A stretch of DNA of 62,304 bases from Phycisphaerae bacterium (GCA_035384605.1 DAOOIV010000018.1:1-62304); one strand, 5' to 3'; positions 50,604 through 60,583 are shown, counted from the stretch's first letter. The notes: generated by a model from the letters alone, not told the origin. Numbers and translations: made by a program.

Positions 50604-51914
50604 CTACTCGGCACGAATCGTGGCCGAACGGGCGTGGGCCTCCAGATTCTCGGCACGGCCGATCAGATCGATTGCCGGCGCATCCCGTCGTATTCCCTCG
50701 GCAGTATATTCGATCATGCTGTTGGTTCGCAGGAAGCTCAGCGAGGAGAGCCCGCTCCAAAACCTTGCCGTGCCGCCCGTGGGCAGGGTATGGGACGGTC
50801 CGGCCACGTAGTCGCCGGCTGATTCCGGCGAGAAGTGGCCCAGGAAGACGGCTCCGGCGGCGTTGATACGATCGGCGAGGTCTCGCGGGTTGGCCGTCTC
50901 GATCTGCAGGTGCTCCGGTGCCATCTGATCGGCCATCTCAGCCGCTTCATCCATGTTGCGGACGATGACGATGGCGCCGAGTTCTTCAAGGCACTTCGCG
51001 GCCGCGTTTGCGGTGGGGAGGGCGGCCAGTTGGCGATCGAGTTCCGTCAGGACCTTATCCAACAGGCTTTCGTCGTCGGTCAGCAGAATCGCCGAGCCCG
51101 GGTTGTGCTCGGCCTGGGCAAGCATGTCGGCTGCGACAAAGGCCGGTCGCGCGGTACGGTCGGCGATGATTAATACTTCGGTGGTCGCAGCGAACATATC
51201 GATGTCGACCAGGCCGTAGAGATATCGCTTTGCCAGTTGCACGTACATGCCTCCGGGGCCGACGATCTTGTCGACTCGCGGAACCTGCCGGGTTCCGAGT
51301 GCCAGCGCGGCGATGGCCTGGGCCCCGCCCATGCGGTAGACCTCGGTGATGCCGAGTTGGCCGCAGACGGCCAGGATCGTGGGGTGGATGTCGCCGTTGT
51401 GACGGGGAGGCGCGACGACGGCTATTTCCTTGACGCCGGCGACTTGTGCGGGCAGGGCACTGTGGATGACGGAAGACAGCAGGGGGGCTGCGGCGCCCGG
51501 AACACATACGCCCACGCGGCGCAGCGGTCGTACCCGCAGGGAAAGCGTAAGCCCGTCGGTCTGAATCGGCGACGGCTCGCGCAACAGGATTGACTGTTGG
51601 AATTGCCGAACGGCCTCGATCGCTTTCTGGATTGCCGCCCGCAGGGCGGGTGACGTCGTCGCCTGAGCACGGGCGATCCGTTCGGGCGGAACGCGTACCT
51701 GATCGGGCGGGACGGTAGCATGGTCGACGCGGGCGGTGATCTCGCTTACGGCATCGTCGCCGCGACGGCGAACTTCGGCGATGATATCGCGGACGGTTTT
51801 TGTCTGGGGCGGCTCATCGAGGATCAAGTGGTCTAACAGCAACGACTGCCGCATCGTTGCCAGGTCAGCCATTGCCGTGGGATCGGTCGTTCTGATGACG
51901 CGGATTCTGGGCAT
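50604..51914 (-). CDS. hisD: Histidinol dehydrogenase
   Basis: 436 aa from ATG at 51914, equal to family length; TTG 51938 is the only earlier in-frame choice and lacks a ribosome site. It performs the two final NAD-dependent oxidations from histidinol to histidine. Segments seen are RVGVCVPGAAAPLLSSV, GGAQAIAALALGTRQVPRVDKIVGPGG in part, AEHNPGSAILLTDDE and GPSHTLPTGGTARFWSGLS. The zinc-binding Gln/His/Asp/His residues fall in the last two of these regions. It is the first gene of the his unit, behind a good promoter. Confidence 0.97.
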   Translation of the reverse strand: MPRIRVIRTTDPTAMADLATMRQSLLLDHLILDEPPQTKTVRDIIAEVRRRGDDAVSEITARVDHATVPPDQVRVPPERIARAQATTSPALRAAIQKAIEAVRQFQQSILLREPSPIQTDGLTLSLRVRPLRRVGVCVPGAAAPLLSSVIHSALPAQVAGVKEIAVVAPPRHNGDIHPTILAVCGQLGITEVYRMGGAQAIAALALGTRQVPRVDKIVGPGGMYVQLAKRYLYGLVDIDMFAATTEVLIIADRTARPAFVAADMLAQAEHNPGSAILLTDDESLLDKVLTELDRQLAALPTANAAAKCLEELGAIVIVRNMDEAAEMADQMAPEHLQIETANPRDLADRINAAGAVFLGHFSPESAGDYVAGPSHTLPTGGTARFWSGLSSLSFLRTNSMIEYTAEGIRRDAPAIDLIGRAENLEAHARSATIRAE

Positions 51915-51975
51915 CTTGACGCTCGTTCTGCCTAACAAGGGCTTGCCCGAGCCCGGGCTTACCCCAAAGTATGCG

Positions 51976-52004
51976 ATTATAAGAGCATGGGCTGGGTCTG
52001 GCCA
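51976..52004 (-). promoter_or_regulatory. Putative promoter of the hisDCB unit
   Basis: Minus strand: TGGCCA (52004-51999), 17-base spacer, perfect TATAAT (51981-51976). No leader-peptide gene with a histidine run was seen in the 55-base leader. Confidence 0.6.
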
Positions 52005-52174
52005 GTTTCGTCAAGTGAGGCACACGGGAGCGAGCCAGCCAAATGGCAGAATCGATGAACGGATGGCAGGGCGCCCATGCACGAGGGTGGATGTCGGTGC
52101 TGTTGGCAGGGTGGGCCCCGCGTCCGGGAGTTGGAGTGACGACGGAAACGGAGGTTCTCTTTCAGCCTCTTGGG

Positions 52175-53173
52175 TCAAACCCGGCGGCTCAGCAGCCAGT
52201 AGCCCAGGTTGAAGTAGAAGAGAAGGGTTGCGATGTCGGCGGATGCCAGGACGATGGGTCCGGCGGCCACTTTGGGGTCGATCCTCATCTTGTGAATGGC
52301 GGTCGGAACGGCCACGCCCAGGAAGCAAGCGGTGATAATGGAAAGGCAGATGCCGCCGCCGATGGCGATGGCCGGCATGGGCTGACCCCGCCAGATCCAA
52401 GCGGTGAGGCCGATGATGCCGCCGCAGCCGAGTCCCAGCATGGCGGAGGTCGTGAATTCCTTTCGGGCCGAGGCAAGGATCTGTCCCCAGCCGGTCTGGC
52501 GCCCCAGCAGGCTCTGGAGCGTGATGGTCATGGACTGCATGCTGACGCTCTCGCCGAGGGCCAGGACAACGGTGAGAAACATAGCCAGAAGCACCACCTG
52601 ACTGAGCAGCAACTCGAAGCGGCCGGCGATGAAGGCGCAGATGACGCCGCTGGCCATATTGCAGAGCAGCCAGGGAAAGCGGTCGCGAAAGCTTCTCCAG
52701 GATGAGACGCGGCGGCCCAGGGCGACGTGTACGCCGATCAACTGGAAGGCGCTGTCCATTTGCTGCTGGGCGCTGGTCAGCACTTCGTCGGTGAACTGGC
52801 TGAGATCGATGACGCCCTGGAGGCGATTGTCGGCATCGACCACGGGCAGCGCCAGAAAGCGGTGGTTCAGCAGCATTTCACAGGCTTCGAGCACGGAGCT
52901 GGAAGTCTGAGCCGACATGACGGGGGAGACCATGATGGATTCGATGGTCGCGCCCGGGTCGCTGCCCAGCAGTCGGCGCACCGGTACTACTCCGACCAGG
53001 CGGTCGTTCTTGTCGAGCACGTACAGGTAGACGATCTTATCGGAGATATTCATCCGGCGGATGGCGCGTACCGCATCGGCGGCGGTCTGGTTTTCGCGCA
53101 GTGTGACCATATCGGCGTGAATATGAGCGGTGATCGGATCAGCCAGATTATCCGCACCGATTTTCGTTCTCAT
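52175..53173 (-). CDS. MgtE-type divalent cation transporter lacking the N domain
   Basis: 332 aa from ATG at 53173 (AGGA 7 bases upstream). Two CBS motifs cover residues to about 130 (AIRRMNISDKIVYLYVLD, then VVDADNRLQGVIDLSQF). They connect to five membrane helices of the MgtE pore domain, with QSMTITLQSLLGR, the AIGGGICLSIITACFLGVAVPTA stretch split by a loop, and LASADIATLLFYF, whose Asp aligns with the ion-selecting Asp of known MgtE. Canonical MgtE (about 450 aa) has an N-terminal superhelical domain that senses cytosolic Mg2+ with CBS; that domain is missing here, though CBS remains. Mg2+ or Co2+ uptake is likely. Confidence 0.9.
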   Translation of the reverse strand: MRTKIGADNLADPITAHIHADMVTLRENQTAADAVRAIRRMNISDKIVYLYVLDKNDRLVGVVPVRRLLGSDPGATIESIMVSPVMSAQTSSSVLEACEMLLNHRFLALPVVDADNRLQGVIDLSQFTDEVLTSAQQQMDSAFQLIGVHVALGRRVSSWRSFRDRFPWLLCNMASGVICAFIAGRFELLLSQVVLLAMFLTVVLALGESVSMQSMTITLQSLLGRQTGWGQILASARKEFTTSAMLGLGCGGIIGLTAWIWRGQPMPAIAIGGGICLSIITACFLGVAVPTAIHKMRIDPKVAAGPIVLASADIATLLFYFNLGYWLLSRRV

Positions 53174-53245
53174 GGATGTTTCCTGCCGGGACGAATTCGC
53201 GCGGGCCTGGTGCACCGGGCCAGGTCAAACGGCCGCGTGGCCGAC

Positions 53246-53273
53246 ATTATGGGCGTTTTGGCGTTGCAGGCAA
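53246..53273 (-). promoter_or_regulatory. Putative promoter of the MgtE-type gene
   Basis: Minus strand: TTGCCT (53273-53268), 16-base spacer, CATAAT (53251-53246). It lies 73 bases before the coding start. No M-box riboswitch-like structure fits in this short leader. Confidence 0.4.
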
Positions 53274-53295
53274 ATGGAGAAGGTCCGAGCCGACC

Positions 53296-54672
53296 TCATT
53301 CGGCGCAGCCGGGATCGGCCGGAATCTCCGGTCCGCTGAGGCAGCGGCGGAAGATGGCGACATCGTCGGCGTCGACATCGCCGTCGCCGTCGAGTCGCGC
53401 GCCGGCGCACTGCGGCGCGTTCTGTGCGACGCCCGGACCGCTGAGACAGGCCTGGAACCGACCGAAGTCCTCCTGGTCGACGTCCAGATCGACGTCGAGG
53501 TCGCCAGGGACCGGTTTGACGCGCAGTCGGACGTCGAGGACGACAGGCGAGTTGAACGCGAGGGGGTCGCGGACTTCGATGGTCGCCTGGTAGTCTCCCG
53601 GCACCAACCCCTCGACGTGGTAGGTGACGCTGACATCGTCAGGTTCGCCGGTGCTGCTGCCGGATGTCGGCTCGACGGTGATCCAGGCCGTTTGGGTGAC
53701 GATTTGGTAGTTCAAGGTTCCGCCGCCCCCGTTCCGCACGGTGAAGTGATCGGTCGGGGGGTTGACGCTCCATACGGTGGCCGGTGCAAAGCCGGCGGGC
53801 TCGACGATGATATAGGGGCCGATTCCGGTGATCGGTTTGGTGATCAGGGCGTCGGTTCGCCAGGTGTTGTTGTACCAGTCGTAGCCGATGCCGGTCAGTT
53901 GCGTATCTCTGATCCGCACCACGGAGAAGGCCTGGTTTCCGTGCACGACTTTGCAGTCGGATGTGACCAGGTAATCGTAGCCTCGCCATCGGCCTACCCG
54001 CGGGTAGTGTTCATGACCGTGACACATGAGGATGATGTTGTGTCCCTGCACGGCGTTGAAGAACCGGTCCCATTGGGCGTGGGGCGGGTCGCGCGGGGTA
54101 TAGTGGCAGAAGATGACGACCGGCTGCTGAGCGGGGACGCCGGTCATGTGTTGTTCGAGAAACGGCAGGGCCGAAGAGTGGAAGGGCGTATCGCCGCTGG
54201 TCCAGCCGTCAAGGCCGATGAAATGGACGCCCTGATGGTCGAAGCTGTAGGAGGTGTTGCCGTGCCGGCCGGTGATGGCGGCGCGGATCTGGGTGGCACC
54301 CGGTTCGTTGTAGGAATCATGGTTGCCGGTGATCTCGTAGATCGGCATCGTGAACCAGCGGTTGATGCATGAGATGAAGTCGTCGTCGGTCATTCCGTCA
54401 TTGTCCTGGTACTGCGCGAAAGCGGTGTTCTCGGTGATGTCTCCGGTGACCAGGACAAAGCGGATCTGGCCGACCGTGCCGCCGATCTGAGATGGGTAGG
54501 GCTTGCCGGCGAGGGAGGCGATGTCTTCAGCCGAGTTATCGCGATAACCGCCGCCGTCGTTGGCTCCGAAGTGGGTGTCGGACCAGACGGCGAACGTGAA
54601 GTCGACGGCGTGGGCCTGGTTGCCCCCGACGGTTGCCAGCAGAACGGCACAACCCCATATCCGGCGATTCAT
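53296..54672 (-). CDS. Secreted metallophosphoesterase with dockerin-like C-terminus
   Basis: 458 aa from ATG at 54672, with a signal peptide ending near HAVDF. Calcineurin-type metal motifs run in order: WSDTHFG, LVTGDITEN, EITGNHDS, FCHYT and MCHGHEHYPR. A beta-rich domain (about 270-390) follows, with a WITVEPTSG segment. The last 65 residues hold two calcium-loop repeats (DLDVDLDVDQEDFGRF and DGDGDVDADDVAIFRRCLSG), dockerin-like and common at the ends of secreted planctomycete proteins. Substrate could be a phosphodiester or nucleotide. The ribosome site is weak; a GTG five codons upstream is an alternative. Confidence 0.88.
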   Translation of the reverse strand: MNRRIWGCAVLLATVGGNQAHAVDFTFAVWSDTHFGANDGGGYRDNSAEDIASLAGKPYPSQIGGTVGQIRFVLVTGDITENTAFAQYQDNDGMTDDDFISCINRWFTMPIYEITGNHDSYNEPGATQIRAAITGRHGNTSYSFDHQGVHFIGLDGWTSGDTPFHSSALPFLEQHMTGVPAQQPVVIFCHYTPRDPPHAQWDRFFNAVQGHNIILMCHGHEHYPRVGRWRGYDYLVTSDCKVVHGNQAFSVVRIRDTQLTGIGYDWYNNTWRTDALITKPITGIGPYIIVEPAGFAPATVWSVNPPTDHFTVRNGGGGTLNYQIVTQTAWITVEPTSGSSTGEPDDVSVTYHVEGLVPGDYQATIEVRDPLAFNSPVVLDVRLRVKPVPGDLDVDLDVDQEDFGRFQACLSGPGVAQNAPQCAGARLDGDGDVDADDVAIFRRCLSGPEIPADPGCAE

Positions 54673-54954
54673 GACGGTCGGGCTCACGGATTTGCGGTGC
54701 CACGCGGGCTCTTGGCGCGAACCTCGCAGGAAGCGCCTCTTCGACTCTACCGTTCATGTTACGAGAGTCGGGCCGGATGGACAAGCGTTTTTTGGGCGGC
54801 CTGACGCTTGTCGTTCACATTATTGAGCCGGCCTTGGCACGTGCGACCCCCACTGTCCGACAGCAGGACGAGATGCGAAGGCGTTTGGCCGGATTCTGGC
54901 ACATTTCAGGAGCCGGCATTAGCATCTGCGGTATCAGGCGTTTGGAGCATGCTC

Positions 54955-56070
54955 ATGACCGGCAAGGAACGGATGCTTTGTGCTTTGAATCGCGGCAAGC
55001 CGGATCGGTTGCCGGTGTCGGTTCACCAATGGCAGCCCTATCATCTGGATACCTACCTGGGCGGGATCAGCGCCCTGGAGGCGTTTCGCAGGTTCGGCAT
55101 GGACGCCCAGATTCAGTATTTCCAACTGATGGGGCAGTTCTGGCTGGTGGACGCCGACTTCGCCAGGTTCTCGGAACAGCAGTGGGTGGACGAGGTCAAG
55201 GTGATCAGCGATGACCCGGACAACCGCATCGCCCATCACACGATCACGACGCCGGAAGGCACGATGACCTATAAGACGGCCGGGGACCGCAAGACGACCT
55301 GGATCACCGAGTATCTCATCAAGCACGACGAAGACGTCGACCTGATCCGCAAGTACATGCCGGTGCCGGCGCTTGATCCCAAACCGATCAGCGAGGCGTA
55401 CGACGAAGTCGGCGACGACGGGATTCTTCGCGGCTTCGTGTGGGGCGACCAGGCGGGGTGCTGGCAACACGCCTGCTGCCTGATGGACGTGAGCGAGCTG
55501 ATCTATCGCTGCGTGGACCAGCCGGACTGGGTGCATACGCTGCTGCGAGTTCTGCTGGACAAGAAGATGCGGTTTATCGAGTCGATGAAGGGGGCGAAGT
55601 TCGACCTTGTTGAGACGGGCGGCGGGGCGGGCTCGTCGACGCTGATTTCGCCGAAGCTGCACGAGGAGTTCTGTCTTCCGTACGATCGCAAGATGCACGA
55701 CGCTTTGCATGACCTGGGGTTCAAGATCACCTATCACACGTGCGGGGGCACGCTGGGCATCGAGGAGATGATCGTGGCCAACGGCTGCGACGCTTCGGAG
55801 ACCCTCGCGCCGCCCAGCGTCGGCGGCAACCAGGAGCCGTGGGAGTTCAGGAGAAAGGTGGGCAACCGCCTGGCGCTGATCGGGGGCGTGGATCAGTTCA
55901 ACACGCTTACCACCGGCAGCCGGGAGACCATTCGGGAGGCGGTTCACAAGCTGTTCGAGACGGTGGGGCGCGACGGTGGATACATCTGTTCGCTCAGCGA
56001 TCATTTTTTTGACACGCCGCCGGAGAAGCTGCAGGTTTTTGCGGATGCGGCCCGCCAATGTGTTTACTGA
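54955..56070 (+). CDS. Uroporphyrinogen decarboxylase (URO-D)-fold protein
   Basis: 371 aa from ATG at 54955, with GGAG at 7-base spacing; an in-frame ATG at 54949 is too close to it. The TIM-barrel family covers haem decarboxylases and methyltransferases that act on corrinoid partners. KERMLCALNRGKPDRLPV opens the fold, and YHTCGGTLGIEEMIVANGCDA sits where methyltransferase members bind a metal with His and Cys (H..CG). The haem-enzyme arginine pair is not evident, so a methyltransferase-like or catabolic role is more likely than haem synthesis. No corrinoid protein gene is adjacent. Confidence 0.88.
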   Translation: MTGKERMLCALNRGKPDRLPVSVHQWQPYHLDTYLGGISALEAFRRFGMDAQIQYFQLMGQFWLVDADFARFSEQQWVDEVKVISDDPDNRIAHHTITTPEGTMTYKTAGDRKTTWITEYLIKHDEDVDLIRKYMPVPALDPKPISEAYDEVGDDGILRGFVWGDQAGCWQHACCLMDVSELIYRCVDQPDWVHTLLRVLLDKKMRFIESMKGAKFDLVETGGGAGSSTLISPKLHEEFCLPYDRKMHDALHDLGFKITYHTCGGTLGIEEMIVANGCDASETLAPPSVGGNQEPWEFRRKVGNRLALIGGVDQFNTLTTGSRETIREAVHKLFETVGRDGGYICSLSDHFFDTPPEKLQVFADAARQCVY

Positions 56071-56115
56071 GAGAGCAGGCTGGTTCGAAAGGGGATTCCG
56101 CCGACTGGGCTGTGG

Positions 56116-57582
56116 TCAGGGGGTACCCTGGACGCGGCAGAGGATGTAGGGGATCCCTTCGTGGTCTTTTTCTTCGGCGACGGTGATGAGGCCTCTGTTC
56201 TGCAGCGAGGCGGCGAGCCTGGCCTGCTTGTCGGCCAGGAGAAGGTATGCGGGGGGCGGCGGCAGGGGCTCGCCGATGTCCCAGGATCCGCGGACCGGGC
56301 GATCGAGGTACCAGAACAACGAGCTGTACTCGTCCTGTGAGTCCACGTACACGGTCTCGTTCGGCGCTACGTGTTCGGCAAACCGTGCGGCGATGGCCCG
56401 CAGCGAGTTGCTGTACGCGCGGCGCGGCTCGACCACGCCGACGTAGATAAGCCAATAGATGCAGCCTGCGACGACCATCCAGAGCACGGGGTTGGCCGTC
56501 GCCTTAAGCCGGCGTTTTTCCTTGAGGAACGCGGCCATGGGGATCCGGTGCGACTCGGCATGGATTCCGGCCAAGACGGCCAGCGGCGTCATCAGCGGGA
56601 GATAGTAACGGGTGTTGTCAACCGGCGAGAGGACGAACAAGGCCGCGCCGGCGAGCAGGAAACACCAGGCTGCGATGCGAAGCCTGGTTGTCGTGGGGTC
56701 GGGCTTTTCCGGGGATTGTGGGGCCAATCGCAGGAGCAGCAGGGCCGATCCGGGCAGGTAGGCGGCGAACATCACGGCGGGTTTGAGCAGAGTCTGCAGC
56801 AGCATCGCGGGCTTCCATCGCGTGCCGCGAAAGAGGATCTCCACGAGGTGCTGGTAGAAGATGAGGGCTCCACCTTCGCGATAGGCCAGCAGACCGTAGA
56901 TTGCCGCCGCCAGGATGAACATCGCCACCGAAGCAAGGTGTTGCCAACGCAGGAGAAGTCGAATCCGTCCAAGAGCAACGGAGGCGGTCAGCAGGCCGGC
57001 GGCGTAGATCGCTATTGCAGGGAGGCCCTTGGCCAGGAAACCGAAGAGCAGGCCGACGCCGGCGAGTATCCACCACCCCAGGCTCGATTCGTCCTTGGCG
57101 AGGTTGCGAATTGCCGCGAGGATGGCCACGCCGACGCCGAGAGCCATGGGCATCTCGAAACCGATGGTGCGGGCCTGCTCCAAGAAGAGGCAGGACGTGG
57201 CTGCCGCCAAGCCGCTGACCAGGCCGCATCGGGGGGACAGGAAGCGTCCCATGAAGAGGCAGATCGCCAAGCCCAGCAGCAGGCCGCAGATTGCCGTCGG
57301 CAGGCGCAGTGAGAGCTCCGACCAGCCCCACGTCGAGCCGGCGATTGCGGTCAACCAGTAGGCCAGCCCAGGTTTGAACGCATAGACCTCGTCGTACAAG
57401 TGCGGAACGAACCAGCCGCCGTTCTCAACCATCCGTTTGGCACCCAGGGCAATGATCGGCTCCATCCGGATCAGATCGGTGCCGCCCAGGTGGACGAGAA
57501 CAAGGGGGGTCGCCAGAGCCAGATAGATGAGCATCGACCCGGATCGCGATGAAGTCATCGAGACTGCTTTGGAAGGCTGCAC
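56116..57582 (-). CDS. Glycosyltransferase family 39/ArnT-like membrane protein
   Basis: 488 aa. About 11-12 membrane helices with the first external loop GTDLIRMEPIIALGAKRMVENGGWFVPHLYDEVYAFKPGLAYWL, here read in pieces: MEP holds the acidic residue, and YDEVYAFKPGLAYW matches the KPP-like motif of PMT_2/ArnT enzymes. A soluble C-terminal tail of about 110 residues follows. Such enzymes move a sugar from a polyprenyl-phosphate carrier to lipid A or protein in the periplasm. GTG 57582 (AGAAGAG nearby) and ATG 57558 are both possible starts. It converges with the URO-D gene. Confidence 0.85.
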   Translation of the reverse strand: MQPSKAVSMTSSRSGSMLIYLALATPLVLVHLGGTDLIRMEPIIALGAKRMVENGGWFVPHLYDEVYAFKPGLAYWLTAIAGSTWGWSELSLRLPTAICGLLLGLAICLFMGRFLSPRCGLVSGLAAATSCLFLEQARTIGFEMPMALGVGVAILAAIRNLAKDESSLGWWILAGVGLLFGFLAKGLPAIAIYAAGLLTASVALGRIRLLLRWQHLASVAMFILAAAIYGLLAYREGGALIFYQHLVEILFRGTRWKPAMLLQTLLKPAVMFAAYLPGSALLLLRLAPQSPEKPDPTTTRLRIAAWCFLLAGAALFVLSPVDNTRYYLPLMTPLAVLAGIHAESHRIPMAAFLKEKRRLKATANPVLWMVVAGCIYWLIYVGVVEPRRAYSNSLRAIAARFAEHVAPNETVYVDSQDEYSSLFWYLDRPVRGSWDIGEPLPPPPAYLLLADKQARLAASLQNRGLITVAEEKDHEGIPYILCRVQGTP

Positions 57583-57929
57583 GGACTCTTCTGTTTTGTT
57601 GTGTACCGTAGCCGAAACCTCCTAAGGGCACGAATCGCCACGACTCGGCGCTTGCGGATGGTGAAGACGCCGCGTTTTTGGCGGTCCAAGTGCTTTCCCC
57701 GCGTCGGGCCGCCGGAACACGGGCGGCCTTGCGTACTTCTACCAGGAACGATGGTCTTGCACAACAGGCAAGGACGCTGCGGCGAAGATCAGGGTTTGCA
57801 GCAGTTTGGGCGATGATAGCGATCCGCGGTCGAGTCGGTTGTGCAACGGGTACAAAGCGCCGGCTCGTCGAGGGAGCCGTTGCTCTGCTATCATGAGTCG
57901 GTTCAATAACGCGCCTGGAGCCTGGTCTG
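57583..57929. other. Divergent intergenic region
   Basis: 347 bp between the divergent GT39-like and U32 genes. A possible -10 TATCAT at 57889-57894 precedes the U32 gene, but the -35 match is poor. GGCT/AGCC stems are short. No gene is supported. Confidence 0.5.
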
Positions 57930-60416
57930 ATGTCGGCTGACATGCCAATCATGCGAGAGCCCGAACTGCTGGCGCCGGCGGGCGATGACGAATGCCTGCG
58001 TGCCGCGGTGGCCAACGGTGCCGACGCCGTATACTTCGGGTTGGAGGACTTCAATGCCCGTCGCCGGGCTGCGAACTTCACGCTGGCTCGCTTGCCCGAG
58101 GTGATGGGTTATCTGCACGATCGCAACGTGCGGGGGTACGTCGCCTTCAACACGTTGATCTTCTCAGAGGAGCTGGAGCGGGCCGCCGGCTTTGTTGCCG
58201 GTATCGCCGAAGCCGGAGCGGACGCGGTGATCGTTCAGGATCTGGGTCTGTTGAAGCTCATCCGGTCGATGGCGCCGACACTGCCCATTCATGCGTCCAC
58301 TCAAATGACCCAGACACACGCCGCGGGCATCGAGTTGCTGGGTGGGATGGGCGTGCGGCGGGTCATCCTTGCCCGCGAATTGTCCATTGACGAGATCGCG
58401 AAGATCGCGCGCTCCACGACCGTGGAGTTGGAGGTTTTTGTTCACGGGGCCATGTGCATCTCGTACAGCGGTCAGTGTCTGGCCAGCGGGTCGCTATGGG
58501 GTCGAAGCGCCAACCGCGGCGTTTGCGCACAAGCCTGCCGGTTGCCGTATCGCCTGGTTGTTGACGGCCAAGCCGTCGAGTCGGGCGGCCGGGCATACCT
58601 GCTCAGCGCGAAGGATCTGGCGGCGTGGGATTTGATTCCGCAATTGCTGGCCGTGGGGGTCAGCGGATTCAAGATCGAAGGCCGTTTGAAAGGTCCGCAC
58701 TATGTCGCGGCGGCCACGAGTGCCTATCGTCAGGCAATTGATGCGGCGAAGGCCGGAAAGAGGTTCAGCCTTGGCCCTGAGCGAGAGGCGATGTTGTCGC
58801 AGAGTTTCTCGCGAGGCTTCACCCTCGGTTTTCTCGACGGTGACCGGCATCAAGACCTGGTGGACGGTCGATTCCCCAATAATCGAGGAGTCGATGTCGG
58901 CAGGGTGGTCGGCAGAACGAGGCGGGGGGTGTTGGTTGAGTTGCGGCCCGAGATGAATGACGTGCCTCTGAAGCCGGGCGACGGCGTGCTTTTTGATGCC
59001 GGGCTGCCTGGAGCGGATCAGCAGGGCGGGCGGATATACGCGGTTGAGAAGGCAGATCGGTCAGATTCACCAGTAGGGCGTCGGGCGACCCGAGTGGAAC
59101 TGCGGTTCGGTCAGGGGGACGTGAACCTCGCGGCTGTGGCGATCGGGAGCGTGGTGTGGAAAACGGACGACCCGGCCGTCCGACGTGAGCTGGAGAAAAC
59201 GTACGTCAGGGTCGATCCCGTCCGCCGTGCGCCTTTGACGGTTCGGGCCTGGATTTCGCCGCAGCGTCATTTGCAGATCGAGCTGGAAGATGACCATGGC
59301 CGCGTGGCCCGAGTGGAATCGGAGGCACCTCTGGCGGAGGCCAGACGTCATCCGATGAGCGCTACGCTTCTGAGGGCGCATTTCAGCCGGATGGGGGATA
59401 CGCCATTCGAGCCGGCGTCGGTCCAACTGTTGCACGAAGGTGTTGCGGTCGAGAGTCTGCCGTTCATGGCTCCCAAGAGCGTGTTGAACCGGCTGCGCCG
59501 TGAGGGGGTGAGGCTGTTGCTTGAGCGGCGGGCCGCCGAGTCTCGCCACGAGATTGGCGACCCGAACGTGCTGAGGGCGATTCGCGAGCAGATACGTGAT
59601 CGGTTCCGCGACGAAACCGGCGATTCCGGGGTGGCGAGGCCGGTTCTATGCATTCTGATTCGGGAATTGGGGCAATTGGGTGCCGTTCTGGAGTGGCGTG
59701 CCGAGGCCGGGGCGGGTCGGTTGTCGGTCGTGTACGCGGACCTCGTTGACAACGCCGAGTGTGCAAGAGCAGTCGAACGATGCCGTGCGGCGGGGGTGCC
59801 CGTGGGTTTAGCGACGCCGCGGATCTGCAAACCAGGAGAAGAATCGCTGGTGACCGGTTTGGCGGACCTCGGCCCGGACATAGTTCTGGTGCGGAATCTG
59901 GCGGCGCTTCAGCTGCTGCGACAGTATGCTCCTGGTGTGCCGTTGGTTGCCGACCACTCGCTGAATGCGGCCAACGAGATGACGGCCGCAGCATTACGGG
60001 AGATTGGCGTTGTTCGGGTGACGGCTTGCTATGATCTGGACGCTGCTCAGATGATTCCGTTTGCCGCGGCGTGGTCGGTGCTGAATCTGGAGATCGTCGT
60101 TCATCGGCACGTTCCGATGTTCCACATGGCTCATTGTCTTGCGGCGCGACTTTCAAAGGCAAACGACTGCCGGCAATGCGGTCGTCCGTGCCGGCTGCAC
60201 CGACTCGAGTTGCGGGATCGGCTCGGCGTCGATCATCCGGTACTGGTCGATCGGGCGGGTCGTACGACGGTTTACAACGGTCGCGTTCAGTCGGCAGGAG
60301 ATCTTTCGGGGAAGCTTCGGGCGTTGCCCGTCAGGCACTGGCGGCTGGAGCTGCTTCTCGAAGACCGAGGGGCTGCCCATAGGCTTATTGAGACCTTTGC
60401 CGGCCGGATGGAATGA
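57930..60416 (+). CDS. Large U32-family protein with two U32 units (RlhA-like)
   Basis: 828 aa. The N-terminal TIM-barrel begins EPELLAPAGDDECLRAAVANGADAVYFG and reaches a four-cysteine cluster (C176, C183, C199, C203; VHGAMCISYSGQCLASGS, then CAQAC) that binds an iron-sulfur cluster in characterised U32 proteins. A middle beta-rich region (about 300-500) is like DUF3656. The C-terminal 170 residues repeat the theme: PLVADHSLNAANEMTAAAL, then a second cluster HCLAARLSKANDCRQCGRPC. Members of this layout hydroxylate a 23S rRNA cytidine (RlhA) using prephenate. The peptidase name is historical. GGAG lies about 9 bases before the ATG. Confidence 0.9.
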   Translation: MSADMPIMREPELLAPAGDDECLRAAVANGADAVYFGLEDFNARRRAANFTLARLPEVMGYLHDRNVRGYVAFNTLIFSEELERAAGFVAGIAEAGADAVIVQDLGLLKLIRSMAPTLPIHASTQMTQTHAAGIELLGGMGVRRVILARELSIDEIAKIARSTTVELEVFVHGAMCISYSGQCLASGSLWGRSANRGVCAQACRLPYRLVVDGQAVESGGRAYLLSAKDLAAWDLIPQLLAVGVSGFKIEGRLKGPHYVAAATSAYRQAIDAAKAGKRFSLGPEREAMLSQSFSRGFTLGFLDGDRHQDLVDGRFPNNRGVDVGRVVGRTRRGVLVELRPEMNDVPLKPGDGVLFDAGLPGADQQGGRIYAVEKADRSDSPVGRRATRVELRFGQGDVNLAAVAIGSVVWKTDDPAVRRELEKTYVRVDPVRRAPLTVRAWISPQRHLQIELEDDHGRVARVESEAPLAEARRHPMSATLLRAHFSRMGDTPFEPASVQLLHEGVAVESLPFMAPKSVLNRLRREGVRLLLERRAAESRHEIGDPNVLRAIREQIRDRFRDETGDSGVARPVLCILIRELGQLGAVLEWRAEAGAGRLSVVYADLVDNAECARAVERCRAAGVPVGLATPRICKPGEESLVTGLADLGPDIVLVRNLAALQLLRQYAPGVPLVADHSLNAANEMTAAALREIGVVRVTACYDLDAAQMIPFAAAWSVLNLEIVVHRHVPMFHMAHCLAARLSKANDCRQCGRPCRLHRLELRDRLGVDHPVLVDRAGRTTVYNGRVQSAGDLSGKLRALPVRHWRLELLLEDRGAAHRLIETFAGRME

Positions 60417-60583
60417 CGGGAGAAGCTCAGACGGCCAGAATCCCGATAGCGAAGTCAATTCGTCCGTGTTCCGTGCTCGGTTTTCAGTCTTCTCCTGTGG
60501 TGATCACGGATCACTACCCGCATTTCCGTCTGTTCCGTGACTTGTCCTCTCACGAGCTGCGTGCGCGAGTTCGACGCGGGATC

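Noticed and set aside
52005..53245. Magnesium riboswitch for the MgtE-type gene
   Set aside because: The leader is about 65 bases, too short, and no conserved M-box structure was seen.
53176..54372. 398-codon plus-strand open frame
   Set aside because: Antisense to the phosphoesterase gene, whose metal motifs are complete in the other strand.
54955..56070. hemE (haem biosynthesis) assignment for the URO-D-fold gene
   Set aside because: The haem-enzyme substrate arginines are not evident and a His/Cys segment of methyltransferase type is present.
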